Notes: generated by a model not told the origin, from the letters alone. 7,489 nucleotides of DNA from Syntrophaceae bacterium (GCA_023249795.1 JAHFBU010000028.1:1-7489); one strand, 5' to 3'. Positions 1-6,422 are shown, counted from the first letter of the stretch. A program made the numbers and translations.

Positions 1-182
1 TGCGTCATCAGGATGAACTCGATCCCGCGCGGGTTATAAATATCGACGTCCCAGTTTCTCTTCTCGATATCGGCGTTGCCCTGATGCATCCCGCAATCGA
101 CTGCGAACCTCCGACCGGCTGCCTCCAGGATGTAACAGGATCCGGTCACCGTCCTTGCCGCACCCATCAGTTTTACTTTCAT
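1..182 (-). CDS. MBL-fold/beta-CASP (YSH1-like) metallo-hydrolase, N-terminal part only
   Basis: The first 60 codons are visible; the rest lies beyond the left edge. The N-terminus reads MKVKLMGAARTVTGSCYILE, followed by RFAVDCGMHQG and FILMT. The G-A-x-x-T-V-T-G-S strand, the DCG(M)HQG segment and the FILMT(H) strand are the usual opening of the COG1236 family, metallo-beta-lactamase-fold proteins with a beta-CASP/RMMBL tail related to RNA-processing nucleases. The window stops just at the first residue of the expected HxHxDH zinc motif, so the active site cannot be checked. ATG at 182 is chosen because a GAGG lies five bases upstream and the family normally starts here. It is divergent from the larA-like gene, with about 210 bases between them. 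RNA cleavage is the family expectation; the substrate is unknown. Confidence 0.88.
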   Translation of the reverse strand, partial: MKVKLMGAARTVTGSCYILEAAGRRFAVDCGMHQGNADIEKRNWDVDIYNPRGIEFILMT

Positions 183-186
183 ATCC

Positions 187-224
187 GCCTCGCGATGTGT
201 GGTTGAGATGGCTCCACGAAAGAG
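187..224 (+). repeat. Direct repeat copy A (partner at 1889-1926)
   Basis: Compared by eye with 1889-1926, the first 30 positions (187-216) match at 26 with no gaps. Over 38 positions the match is 29. All nine differences are transitions. Shared blocks are GCCTCGCGA, GTGTGGTTG and GGCTCCA. This copy lies in the leader of the leftward metallo-hydrolase gene, starting five bases before its ATG, and so covers that gene's ribosome-binding site. The identity of the element is unknown. Confidence 0.7.
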
Positions 225-258
225 CCCTTTGAGCTTATTGCGTGCATATCGCAACGGT

Positions 259-300
259 CCTCAAAATGCAATCCGCCATTCGCCGGCGGCGGGCCTGAGG
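259..300. other. GC-rich nested inverted repeat between divergent genes
   Basis: An outer pair CCTCA (259-263) / TGAGG (296-300) encloses an inner perfect pair CCGCC (273-277) / GGCGG (285-289) with a seven-base loop. It sits just upstream of the -35 box of the larA-like gene, in the gap shared with the divergent metallo-hydrolase gene. It could be a protein-binding site or a leader stem of the leftward transcript, but short GC-rich dyads also arise by chance at this base composition. Confidence 0.25.
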
Positions 301-312
301 GTCACTTCGACC

Positions 313-341
313 TTGACAGGGTATCCCCTTCCGGGTAGATT
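313..341 (+). promoter_or_regulatory. Sigma70-like promoter for the larA-like gene
   Basis: A perfect -35 box TTGACA (313-318) is followed by a 17-base spacer and a -10 box TAGATT (336-341, four of six consensus bases). Transcription would start near 348 and give a leader of about 48 bases that ends in the GGAGG ribosome-binding site at 386-390. Confidence 0.55.
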
Positions 342-395
342 CGGGGCGAAAGCGTTTGGAAAACGGAATCATAAAACATCCATTCGGAGGCTGTT

Positions 396-1838
396 ATGAG
401 GCCCGATATCGAGAACACCTGCCAGACCATCGACACCTCAAGCTGGAAGGAGATTCCCATCGATTACGGAACGGAAACACTGAAGGTCCGCGTCCCGCCG
501 GACTGCGCGATCATCGGCATGAAGGAGATCCCGATCCTCCCCGACCCGCGGGCCGCCTTTGAGGAGGCGCTCTCCAACCCCATCGGCTGCCCGCCGCTTC
601 AGGAGATCATCCGGGGCAAGGGGAAACCGGCTGCGGAGCTCACCGCGGCGGTGACCGTCTCCGACATCACCCGCCCCGTACCCTACCGCGGGGAAGAAGG
701 CCTCCTCCGGCCGCTCTTGAACCGCCTGGAGGCCGCGGGGATACTGAGAAAAAACATTCGCATCGTGATCGGCAACGGCATGCACCGGCCCAGTACCGTT
801 GCCGAGCGTGTCGAGATGTTCGGAGAGGAGATCCTCCGGGATTACCCGGTTATCGACCACGACTGCGAGGACGAGGCCTCGCTCACCTTCATCGGACAGA
901 GCAAAACCGGCGGTGATGTCTTCGTCAACAGCGCCTTCTACCGCGCTGACCTCCGGATCGCCACGGGTCTGGTGGAAAGCCACTTCATGGTGGGGCTTTC
1001 CGGAGGGCGCAAGGCTGTCTGCCCGGGGCTCGTGGACAAGCGGACCATCGAGAAGTTCCACAGCCCCGCATTCCTCGAATCCCCTTTTGCGCAAAACCTG
1101 ATCCTCCAAGGGAACCCCTGCCACGAGGAGTCCCTGGCCATCGCCCGGACGGTGGGCGTTGATTTCATCGTGAATGCGACCCTCGATCGGGACCTTCGCC
1201 CCACCGGCGTTTTTGCCGGGGATCTCGAAGCAGCCCACGACGCGGCGGGTGCACTCGTCAGGGAATATGTCTCCGTTCCGGTGGAGCGTGAATTCGACAT
1301 CATCCTCACCCACGGCGGATATGTCGGCCGCAACCACTATCAGGCGGTGAAGGCCGCCCACAACGCCCTCCCGGCCATCCGGAAGGGGGGGGTCCTGATC
1401 GTCGCCACCGACAACCACGACGTGGAGCCGATCGGCGGGCCGGAATACAAGAGTCTCCTCCATATGCTCAAGGTCCAGGGGGCCGACCACTACCTCCGGA
1501 TGCTCGAGGCGCCCGGCTGGTGCTTCACCAAGGACCAGTGGGAGCCGGAGATGTGGGCGAAGGTCTTCCGGAAAATCGACGAGAAGGATTTGATCTACTG
1601 CACGCACGCCATCCCGCGCGGGGATTACTGCCTGATCCCCGGTCAATGCGGCCTCGATTATCTGCATGAGGAGGCGGGGCGGCCCGCGGCGGCGACCGTC
1701 CGGGAGATGGTCGAAAACGCCCTGCGCGCGGCCGTGGCCGGATTCCGCAAGCGGGGAATCGAACCCGCGGTCGCCTTCATCCGGGAGGGACCCTACGCCA
1801 TCCCTTATCTCGCTCAGGGAAAGGTCCAGGATTGCTGA
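396..1838 (+). CDS. larA: LarA-family nickel-pincer (NPN) racemase/epimerase
   Basis: The 480-residue protein belongs to the LarA (DUF2088) superfamily, cytoplasmic enzymes that use a covalently bound nickel pincer nucleotide to remove and return hydride at an alpha-hydroxy acid carbon; lactate racemase is the type member. Visible motifs are SDITRPVP (D90, R93), GNGMHRPST (H130), VESH (H196), GGRKAVCPG (K206, the expected cofactor-linking lysine), KFHSP (H222, expected nickel ligand) and YQAVK (Q316, K319). Their spacing agrees with that in Lactiplantibacillus LarA (R75, H108, H174, K184, H200), so the enzyme looks catalytically complete. ATG 396 is set by GGAGG five bases upstream. The protein is longer than typical LarA (about 425 residues), partly through a cysteine-containing stretch (C402, C412, C418) near the C-terminus. 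The superfamily acts on several hydroxy acids, so lactate is not certain. No cofactor genes (larB, larC, larE) are visible. Confidence 0.88.
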   Translation: MRPDIENTCQTIDTSSWKEIPIDYGTETLKVRVPPDCAIIGMKEIPILPDPRAAFEEALSNPIGCPPLQEIIRGKGKPAAELTAAVTVSDITRPVPYRGEEGLLRPLLNRLEAAGILRKNIRIVIGNGMHRPSTVAERVEMFGEEILRDYPVIDHDCEDEASLTFIGQSKTGGDVFVNSAFYRADLRIATGLVESHFMVGLSGGRKAVCPGLVDKRTIEKFHSPAFLESPFAQNLILQGNPCHEESLAIARTVGVDFIVNATLDRDLRPTGVFAGDLEAAHDAAGALVREYVSVPVEREFDIILTHGGYVGRNHYQAVKAAHNALPAIRKGGVLIVATDNHDVEPIGGPEYKSLLHMLKVQGADHYLRMLEAPGWCFTKDQWEPEMWAKVFRKIDEKDLIYCTHAIPRGDYCLIPGQCGLDYLHEEAGRPAAATVREMVENALRAAVAGFRKRGIEPAVAFIREGPYAIPYLAQGKVQDC

Positions 1839-1942
1839 GCAGGGTTATCGAGACCGCACGCCTCCGCAAAACCTTCGGGAGGAACGTTGCCTCGCGACGT
1901 GTGGTTGGAACGGCTCCATGGGAAGGAGATTATTTTGCGTAA
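1832..1942 (+). pseudogene. ABC transporter ATPase 5' remnant overlapping the larA stop
   Basis: From a possible TTG start at 1832, overlapping the larA stop (1836-1838), the frame reads LLSRVIETARLRKTFGRNVA and then SRRVVGTAPWEGDYFA to a TAA at 1940-1942. The part VIETARLRKTFGRNVA (1844-1891) aligns with the N-terminus of the intact ATPase downstream, VIEAEHLRKAFGDIIA (3317-3364): 9 of 16 residues and 34 of 48 bases match by hand count. Similarity stops at GCC 1889-1891, exactly where the direct repeat begins. No Walker A or later motif follows. The stop-start overlap is typical of a coupled operon partner, so larA probably once preceded an ABC ATPase gene that has been cut off. The segment is short, so chance resemblance is not excluded. 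Confidence 0.5.
1889..1926 (+). repeat. Direct repeat copy B (partner at 187-224)
   Basis: Same orientation as the copy at 187-224, at a constant offset of 1,702 bases. It lies between the ABC-like remnant and the convergent TPR lipoprotein gene, whose stop codon starts four bases further on. Together the copies flank larA, its promoter and the remnant. I saw no terminal inverted repeat or transposase linked to it. Confidence 0.7.
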
Positions 1943-3141
1943 GGATCCGGCATCTTTTCTTGCAGCGCCTTGAGGAACTCCCCGTCGATTTCTTTGTCTC
2001 CCTCCAGTTCCCGGGCCCGCTTTACCTTCTGCCAGGCGCCGGTGAAATCGCCGTAATGGTAACGGGCAACCGCCCAGTGGGCAAAGAGTGCCGATTTATC
2101 CGGCGCAAGCGCGCTCGCTTTGGAAAAGAGGATTTCGGATTTTTCCAGAAACGCCAGGTCTTGCAGATTCTTGTCAAGCAGATACCCTTGCCCGGCAAGA
2201 GCATAGCTGTAAGCGAGGTCGGACATCACCGCCGCATCCGCCGGCGACAGCTCCAATGCCTTTTCCATCAAACGGATTCCCTGCTGAAGCCGACCCCGTT
2301 TGGAGACGACCAGGGCGCACCCGTAGTACGCCTGTGAATTCTTTTCATCGAGGAGCCATGCCTGGTTGAAGCGCTTGATGGCCGTACCCTGGTCGTCCCG
2401 GTTGTAACTCTCCCAGCCGCGCTCGGCCAAATAGACGCTGCCTTTCTCACCGCTCCCCAAACGTTCGACCACTCCTCGGATGAACTCGCCGTCGGCTTCC
2501 AGCATTTTATCATTTCTCTTCACGGCGCCGTACATGGGAAGTTCGTCTGCGGGGTATTTCGCCATGTCGGAGAGGAAATTGCCGTTTCTCGTGAGCGATA
2601 ATACGGGAGAGAGTTTCGATAAATTCTCTTTCGAAATGGGAAGCGTCGGTAGTGAGTCCTCGGGTAAGTCGATATAGAATTGGATAAACGACCAATATCT
2701 TTTCGCCTCATTCGGAATATAGATGCCACCCACAAAGAGCTGCACATTCTCTCCCGAACGCCCGACCAATTTCTTTGGCGCCTGGAAATAGACCCCCCGT
2801 TCATCGATGTGGACGGGGCGGTAATATCCGCCCGGCAAAACGAAAGAAACATCGAGGCCATTGATAAGCTTATCGAAAAGAAGAACCACCGTATGATCGA
2901 GGCATGCCTCCAGCCCCGCCAAAGGCCCTCCCATGAAGGAATCCCCCGAACTGACCGGTCGAATCCACAGGGGATTTGCGCGCATTTTTGCCTCGACATC
3001 AAACAATTCCCCCGGACTCATGTCGAGGTTCGCGGCATGCCCGGGTTCGAGCGTCCGCGCGGGGAGGCAAGAAGCCAGGGTCAACAAGACGGGCGTCAAT
3101 AAGATCAGCCGGATCAGCTTCGTCCTGACGTTCTGTGTCAT
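1930..3141 (-). CDS. TPR-repeat lipoprotein with an unrecognised N-terminal domain
   Basis: The 403-residue protein has a lipoprotein signal peptide: basic start (R6, K8, R11), hydrophobic stretch (12-23) and lipobox LASC with acylated cysteine C25. The residue after the cysteine is leucine rather than aspartate, which in the E. coli rule favours the outer membrane. Residues ~40-230 form a domain I do not recognise, rich in alternating hydrophobic strands (for example VVLLF, VQLFVGGIYIP, WSFIQFYIDLP). Residues ~234-390 are about four tetratricopeptide-like helical pairs, including AIKRFNQAWLLDEKN and GIRLMEKALELSPAD. ATG 3141 is set by GAGGAGAGGG a few bases upstream. It is convergent with larA and divergent from the ABC operon. 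A cell-envelope scaffold or assembly role is plausible from the TPRs but is inference. Confidence 0.82.
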   Translation of the reverse strand: MTQNVRTKLIRLILLTPVLLTLASCLPARTLEPGHAANLDMSPGELFDVEAKMRANPLWIRPVSSGDSFMGGPLAGLEACLDHTVVLLFDKLINGLDVSFVLPGGYYRPVHIDERGVYFQAPKKLVGRSGENVQLFVGGIYIPNEAKRYWSFIQFYIDLPEDSLPTLPISKENLSKLSPVLSLTRNGNFLSDMAKYPADELPMYGAVKRNDKMLEADGEFIRGVVERLGSGEKGSVYLAERGWESYNRDDQGTAIKRFNQAWLLDEKNSQAYYGCALVVSKRGRLQQGIRLMEKALELSPADAAVMSDLAYSYALAGQGYLLDKNLQDLAFLEKSEILFSKASALAPDKSALFAHWAVARYHYGDFTGAWQKVKRARELEGDKEIDGEFLKALQEKMPDPYAK

Positions 3142-3307
3142 GGTTCCCTCTCCTCAAATATATGGAGCGCAATGAAGCTGCGTTTTGTATTCCATGCCCG
3201 GCGCCGGAAGAAACCCGCTTCAAGGCGAACGGAATATGGGGGATTTGTACTTGTGTGTCAAGTCATTTTAGGTTATCCAACAACCCATGCAGGAAGGTAA
3301 AACAGCC

Positions 3308-4225
3308 GTGAACAACGTCATCGAAGCCGAACACCTTCGCAAGGCCTTCGGGGATATCATCGCCGTCGATGACCTCTCCTTTTCGGTTGCCGCCGGAGAG
3401 TGCTTCGGCATCCTCGGTCCCAACGGGGCCGGAAAGACCTCCACGATCCGAATGGCCTATGCCTTCTCCCCGCCAAGCGGGGGGACGCTGCGGGTGCTCG
3501 GCCTCGATATCACCCGCGAGGCGCGCGCCGTGAAGTCCCGGATCGGGGTTTGCCAGCAGGAGAACAACATCGATCCGGACCTTTCCGTCCTTCAGAATCT
3601 CGAGGTGTTCGCCCGCTACTTCGACATCCCCGCGGCCGAAGCGACGCGGCGCTCCCGTGAGCTTTTGCGCTTCATGGCCCTCGACCACCGGGAAAACGCC
3701 CGCGCGGTCGATCTCTCCGGCGGGCTGATCCGGCGCCTGGTGATGGCCCGCGCGCTTCTCAACCGGCCGGAACTCCTTATCCTCGACGAGCCGACGACAG
3801 GTCTCGACCCCCAATCGCGCCACCAGGTCTGGGAGCGTCTCGAGCAACTCCGGGCGGAGGGGCTTTCGATTTTGCTTACGACCCACAACATGGACGAGGC
3901 CTCCCGGCTCTGCGACCGGCTGATCATCATGGACAGGGGGCACCTCCTGGTCGAGGGAAAACCGGCCGATCTGGTCCGCCGTCACGTCGGCCGCGATGTG
4001 ATCGAGGTTACGGAGCCGGCGGAAGGGCTTGCGGCATATCTGACCGAAAGGGGTGTCATCTTCGAGAACCTCGGCCTCCGGCTGATCGTCACCGTGGAGG
4101 ATGGGCGGGATCTCTACCGGGAAATCAGCGAACGTTTCTGTAATGGCAGCGGGGGGTGCATCATGCGGACGGCGACGCTTGAGGATGTGTTCCTCCGCCT
4201 GACGGGGAGGGATCTCAGGGAATGA
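3308..4225 (+). CDS. ABC-2 exporter ATP-binding subunit (NodI/CcmA-like)
   Basis: This is the cytoplasmic ATPase of a two-component ABC-2 exporter (305 residues from the chosen start). It shows Walker A GPNGAGKT (37-44), Q-loop glutamine in CQQEN (84), signature LSGGLIRRL (136-144), Walker B LLILDEPTTGLDP (156-168) and H-loop TTHNMDEA (H193). The C-terminal segment ending in TLEDVFLRLTGRDL is typical of the NodI/DrrA-type branch. GTG 3308 is preferred because AGGAAGG lies at 3291-3297, ten bases upstream; the in-frame ATG at 3287 would add seven residues (MQEGKTA) but has no clear ribosome-binding site. All catalytic motifs are intact, so it should be functional. The permease follows 74 bases later on the same strand. 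The exported substrate cannot be told from the sequence. Confidence 0.93.
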   Translation: MNNVIEAEHLRKAFGDIIAVDDLSFSVAAGECFGILGPNGAGKTSTIRMAYAFSPPSGGTLRVLGLDITREARAVKSRIGVCQQENNIDPDLSVLQNLEVFARYFDIPAAEATRRSRELLRFMALDHRENARAVDLSGGLIRRLVMARALLNRPELLILDEPTTGLDPQSRHQVWERLEQLRAEGLSILLTTHNMDEASRLCDRLIIMDRGHLLVEGKPADLVRRHVGRDVIEVTEPAEGLAAYLTERGVIFENLGLRLIVTVEDGRDLYREISERFCNGSGGCIMRTATLEDVFLRLTGRDLRE

Positions 4226-4299
4226 AATTTACGGTACCGCGAAATAATCTGCAATGCGCGCTTCAAATCCGTTTTTCGAAGGAGGGAGAGGAGTAACAA

Positions 4300-5085
4300 A
4301 TGAGACCCTATTCGCCGATCTCTCGCCGTTTTTTCCGGGTCTGGCAGCGGAACTGGATCGTCTACCGGCAGAGCTGGAAGATCAGCTTCATCCCGCCGCT
4401 GATGGAGCCTCTGCTCTACTTGCTGGCGTTCGGCGTCGGCCTGGGCGGGCTTGTGGGAAACATCCGATATGGGGGAGCTGAGATCCCCTACGTCAGGTTC
4501 ATCGCCCCGGCGCTCATCGCGATCACGGTCATGAACAGCGCCTTCTTCGAGAACACCTACGCTTCGTTCGTCCGAATGTACTACCAGAAAACCTTCGATG
4601 CGATGATGGCGACGCCGCTCACCGTGGAGGAGATCATCCTGGGAGAGATCATCTGGGGGGCGACGAAGGCGATCATCGCGACGGCGCTCATGATGGTCGT
4701 GATCAGCTTCTTCGGCCTGATCCGTTACCCGGAGGGGCTGCTCCTGTTGCCGCTCGCCTTCCTGGGGGGGATCGCCTTCGGCTCGGCGGGAATGATCTGC
4801 ACGGCCATCGTGCCGAACATCGAACTCTTCAACCTGCCGGTCTTTCTGTTTATAACCCCTATGTTCCTCTTCGGCGGAACCTTCTTCCCCGTCGGCAACC
4901 TCCCCGACTGGGCGCAGACCACGGCCGCCTGCCTCCCGCTCACCCGCCTGGTTGACCTCTCCCGCGCCTTCGCCAACGGCCGGATCGACACCGGACTTTT
5001 ACCGGATCTCGCCTACCTGATCGCAATGGCCGCGGCGACCCTGCCGCTCGCGCTCTTCAAGATGCGCAAACGGCTGATCAAGTGA
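4300..5085 (+). CDS. ABC-2 type permease (NodJ-like)
   Basis: The 261-residue inner-membrane protein is the permease partner of the preceding ATPase. Six hydrophobic segments are visible at about 29-53, 64-83, 116-141, 145-168, 176-197 and 236-253. Between the fifth and sixth is the ABC-2 pattern FFPVGNLPDW...LPLTRLVDLSRAF, which matches the NodJ/DrrB-type family, as does the length. The basic N-terminus (RR at 9-10) and C-terminus (KMRKRLIK) fit cytoplasmic ends. ATG 4300 follows a purine-rich GGAGGGAGAGGAG (4281-4293), a strong ribosome-binding site. It probably forms a homodimer with two ATPase subunits to export a lipid-linked, glycan or small hydrophobic compound. A likely terminator follows the gene. 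Confidence 0.92.
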   Translation: MRPYSPISRRFFRVWQRNWIVYRQSWKISFIPPLMEPLLYLLAFGVGLGGLVGNIRYGGAEIPYVRFIAPALIAITVMNSAFFENTYASFVRMYYQKTFDAMMATPLTVEEIILGEIIWGATKAIIATALMMVVISFFGLIRYPEGLLLLPLAFLGGIAFGSAGMICTAIVPNIELFNLPVFLFITPMFLFGGTFFPVGNLPDWAQTTAACLPLTRLVDLSRAFANGRIDTGLLPDLAYLIAMAAATLPLALFKMRKRLIK

Positions 5086-5124
5086 TTTACAATACAACTT
5101 ATTAATCCCATGCCCTGTCCCAAG

Positions 5125-5145
5125 GATCCCGGACAGTCCGTGATC
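5125..5145 (+). terminator. Probable rho-independent terminator after the ABC-2 operon
   Basis: GATCCCGGA (5125-5133) and TCCGTGATC (5137-5145) pair at eight of nine positions around a three-base loop, and the stem is followed by TCTTTTC. It starts 40 bases after the permease stop. The T-run is short and the stem has one mismatch, so termination may be partial. On the other strand no T-run follows, so it should not serve osmC. Confidence 0.4.
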
Positions 5146-5233
5146 TCTTTTCATCTATGAGACAACATCCAACCGGGCTCGTTCATCAACGACATCGGCT
5201 TTTAGGGCTGGAATGGTTTTCGGAGATAACCCC

Positions 5234-5662
5234 TCAAACCAGTTTTGCCTCAAGCTCGATTGATTTCACATTCGCCAGAGCCACAGACACCGGGCAGGAG
5301 TTTTTGGCCAGGAGGGCGTATTTCTGAAAATCCGCGGCATCGATTCCGGGAACAACGGCCTCCGTCTGGAGCTTTATGAATTTTATCAAAAACCCTTCGC
5401 CATCCCTGTCAATGCCCACGCTCGCGGTCGTCGAGATTTTCTCAGGGTTGAACCCCATGTTGCCGAGAACCAGAGAGAGCGCCATGGAAAAACACCCCGC
5501 GTGAGCCGCCCCGATCAATTCCTCCGGGTTCGTGCCTTGGCCACTCTGAAAGCGGGAAGAAAACGAATAATCCAGTTTCACACCGCCGCCGCCGATTTCC
5601 ATCGTGCCTTTGCCCTGCATTATCGAGCCTTCCCAGACAGCCTTGCTTTTTCTGATGAGCAT
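5234..5662 (-). CDS. osmC: OsmC-family organic hydroperoxide peroxidase
   Basis: The 142-residue protein closely follows E. coli OsmC, a cytoplasmic thiol peroxidase that reduces organic hydroperoxides. Shared landmarks are the start MLIRKSKAVWEGSIMQGKGT, the SSRF arginine (R37), GTNPEELIGAAHAGCFSMAL with E48 and peroxidatic cysteine C57, and KNSCPVSVAL with resolving cysteine C123. The length is normal for OsmC. ATG 5662 is chosen because GGAGGAAG lies eight bases upstream and homology begins there; the frame stays open to 5863, but those extra residues resemble nothing in the family. The gene stands alone, convergent with the ABC operon. In relatives it is induced by osmotic or oxidative stress; here the only hint of control is a small dyad in the leader. 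Confidence 0.95.
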   Translation of the reverse strand: MLIRKSKAVWEGSIMQGKGTMEIGGGGVKLDYSFSSRFQSGQGTNPEELIGAAHAGCFSMALSLVLGNMGFNPEKISTTASVGIDRDGEGFLIKFIKLQTEAVVPGIDAADFQKYALLAKNSCPVSVALANVKSIELEAKLV

Positions 5663-6036
5663 GGAATTATCTTCCTCCATCCGATTGATTGTATGGTTTG
5701 CATACTTGGATATTTCTGCATTCGATGCAATGGGAATTAAGGATGGGCTTATTGATAGCAAATAGCTGCCGTCTTGCCGGAAAGGCAGGCGCGGTTCGCT
5801 CTGTGGTGAATCGGCAAAATCGATTTGCAGAGGATTGGGCGCCCGACTTGTACGGTAAGTCAACGGAGGATCTTCTTCGGAAGCGGGTCAAACAGAACAT
5901 TGCCTTTTTCAAATACAGGCCGGCTCGTCCCTCTTCAGCACCCCCGCCGAAGTCCCAAAGTGACGACGCAAACAGGATGGAACGGATCCCCCCCAGGTTC
6001 GTTCTTCCGTACGGAGATCATCCTTGATCGTCGCCC
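5663..6036. other. 374-base region without a convincing gene
   Basis: This gap holds the osmC leader and ribosome-binding site at its left end. The frames open across it (for example + strand 5689-6027) give unfamiliar, compositionally odd translations without ribosome-binding sites. At the right end are a perfect ten-base palindrome TCCGTACGGA (6006-6015) and a GATCA/TGATC stem (6016-6029) just past the DUF2892 stop, without a T-run. It must contain the osmC promoter, but I could not pick convincing -35/-10 boxes. Confidence 0.4.
5691..5705. promoter_or_regulatory. Small inverted repeat in the osmC leader
   Basis: GTATG (5691-5695) and CATAC (5701-5705) are perfect inverted arms around five bases, GTTTG, about 30-45 bases upstream of the osmC start codon. 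The position suits an operator or a leader hairpin. Five-base arms are short, so this is only a candidate. Confidence 0.25.
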
Positions 6037-6246
6037 CTATTTTGGGTCCGCCTTTTTTGTCGAAAGGCCGAATATGGCGTATACGGGACACCATCCGATG
6101 AAGCTTGTCAGGAGGAATATGACAGCTATGATCTCCAGTATCAGGGCAATGGTCCCATTGATTACCCCCATAAAATACAGCACTGCTATTATGGCTGCGA
6201 TGACGGTCCTGATGATCCTGTCGATGATGCCCATGTTCAGCTTCAT
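6037..6246 (-). CDS. DUF2892 (YgaP-type membrane domain) small protein
   Basis: The 69-residue inner-membrane protein has two hydrophobic helices at about 10-28 and 31-50, followed by the GWCPVYAIFG segment. The order NMGIIDRIIR, two helices and an F-x-G-x-CP turn is the pattern of the DUF2892 family, also found as the membrane tail of the rhodanese YgaP. No rhodanese domain is attached here. ATG 6246 is set by GGGAG seven bases upstream; the internal ATG at residue 5 has no ribosome-binding site. A possible 30-residue membrane peptide gene ends 16 bases upstream and may be co-transcribed. The role of stand-alone DUF2892 proteins is not known; the conserved cysteine may be redox-related, which is a guess. 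Confidence 0.85.
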   Translation of the reverse strand: MKLNMGIIDRIIRTVIAAIIAVLYFMGVINGTIALILEIIAVIFLLTSFIGWCPVYAIFGLSTKKADPK

Positions 6247-6262
6247 GATGCGTCTCCCTTCT

Positions 6263-6355
6263 TTATTTTGCGAAATATTTTACGGCAAGAACGATAAGCG
6301 TTACGGTGCCCGCGCACAGCAGGCATACCCCGATTATTTTGATGGTTGTTCTCAT
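6263..6355 (-). CDS. Possible 30-residue single-pass membrane peptide
   Basis: A short frame, ATG at 6355 to TAA at 6263-6265, encodes 30 residues starting MRTTIKIIGVCLLC and ending VLAVKYFAK. A single hydrophobic stretch of about 20 residues is bracketed by basic residues (R2, K6, and K26, K30), as in real small membrane proteins. It ends 16 bases before the DUF2892 gene, on the same strand, so the two could form a small operon. Against it: no clear ribosome-binding site precedes the ATG, and I know no family it matches. Confidence 0.4.
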   Translation of the reverse strand: MRTTIKIIGVCLLCAGTVTLIVLAVKYFAK

Positions 6356-6422
6356 GCAGAAATTACAGTCAATAGATCCCGAAGCAATAAGCCCCTCTCA
6401 TATGATTCGTATCCCGACCTGT

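Noticed and set aside
199..399. Plus-strand frame of 66 codons upstream of larA
   Set aside because: It covers the repeat and the larA promoter and ribosome-binding site, has no Shine-Dalgarno site, and its translation looks non-coding.
438..1667. Long minus-strand open frame of 409 codons inside larA
   Set aside because: It lies antisense to a gene with complete LarA motifs, its translation resembles no family, and it has no good ribosome-binding site. Long antisense frames are common in GC-rich genes.
3198..3207. Perfect palindrome CCGGCGCCGG between the divergent TPR and ABC genes
   Set aside because: It could be an operator, but a ten-base all-GC palindrome is easily met by chance at this composition and nothing else marks it.
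3252..3280. TTGTGT with TATCCA at 17-base spacing before the ABC ATPase gene
   Set aside because: The spacing is right but the -10 matches only three of six consensus bases, so I did not list it as a promoter.
5663..5863. Upstream extension of OsmC to a 209-residue protein
   Set aside because: OsmC homology and a strong GGAGGAAG site both fix the start at 5662; the extension has no family similarity.
5689..6027. Plus-strand frame of 112 codons between osmC and the DUF2892 gene
   Set aside because: No ribosome-binding site, no recognisable motif, and a Pro/Ser/Arg-rich end typical of random GC-rich sequence. A decayed gene remains possible but I cannot support it.
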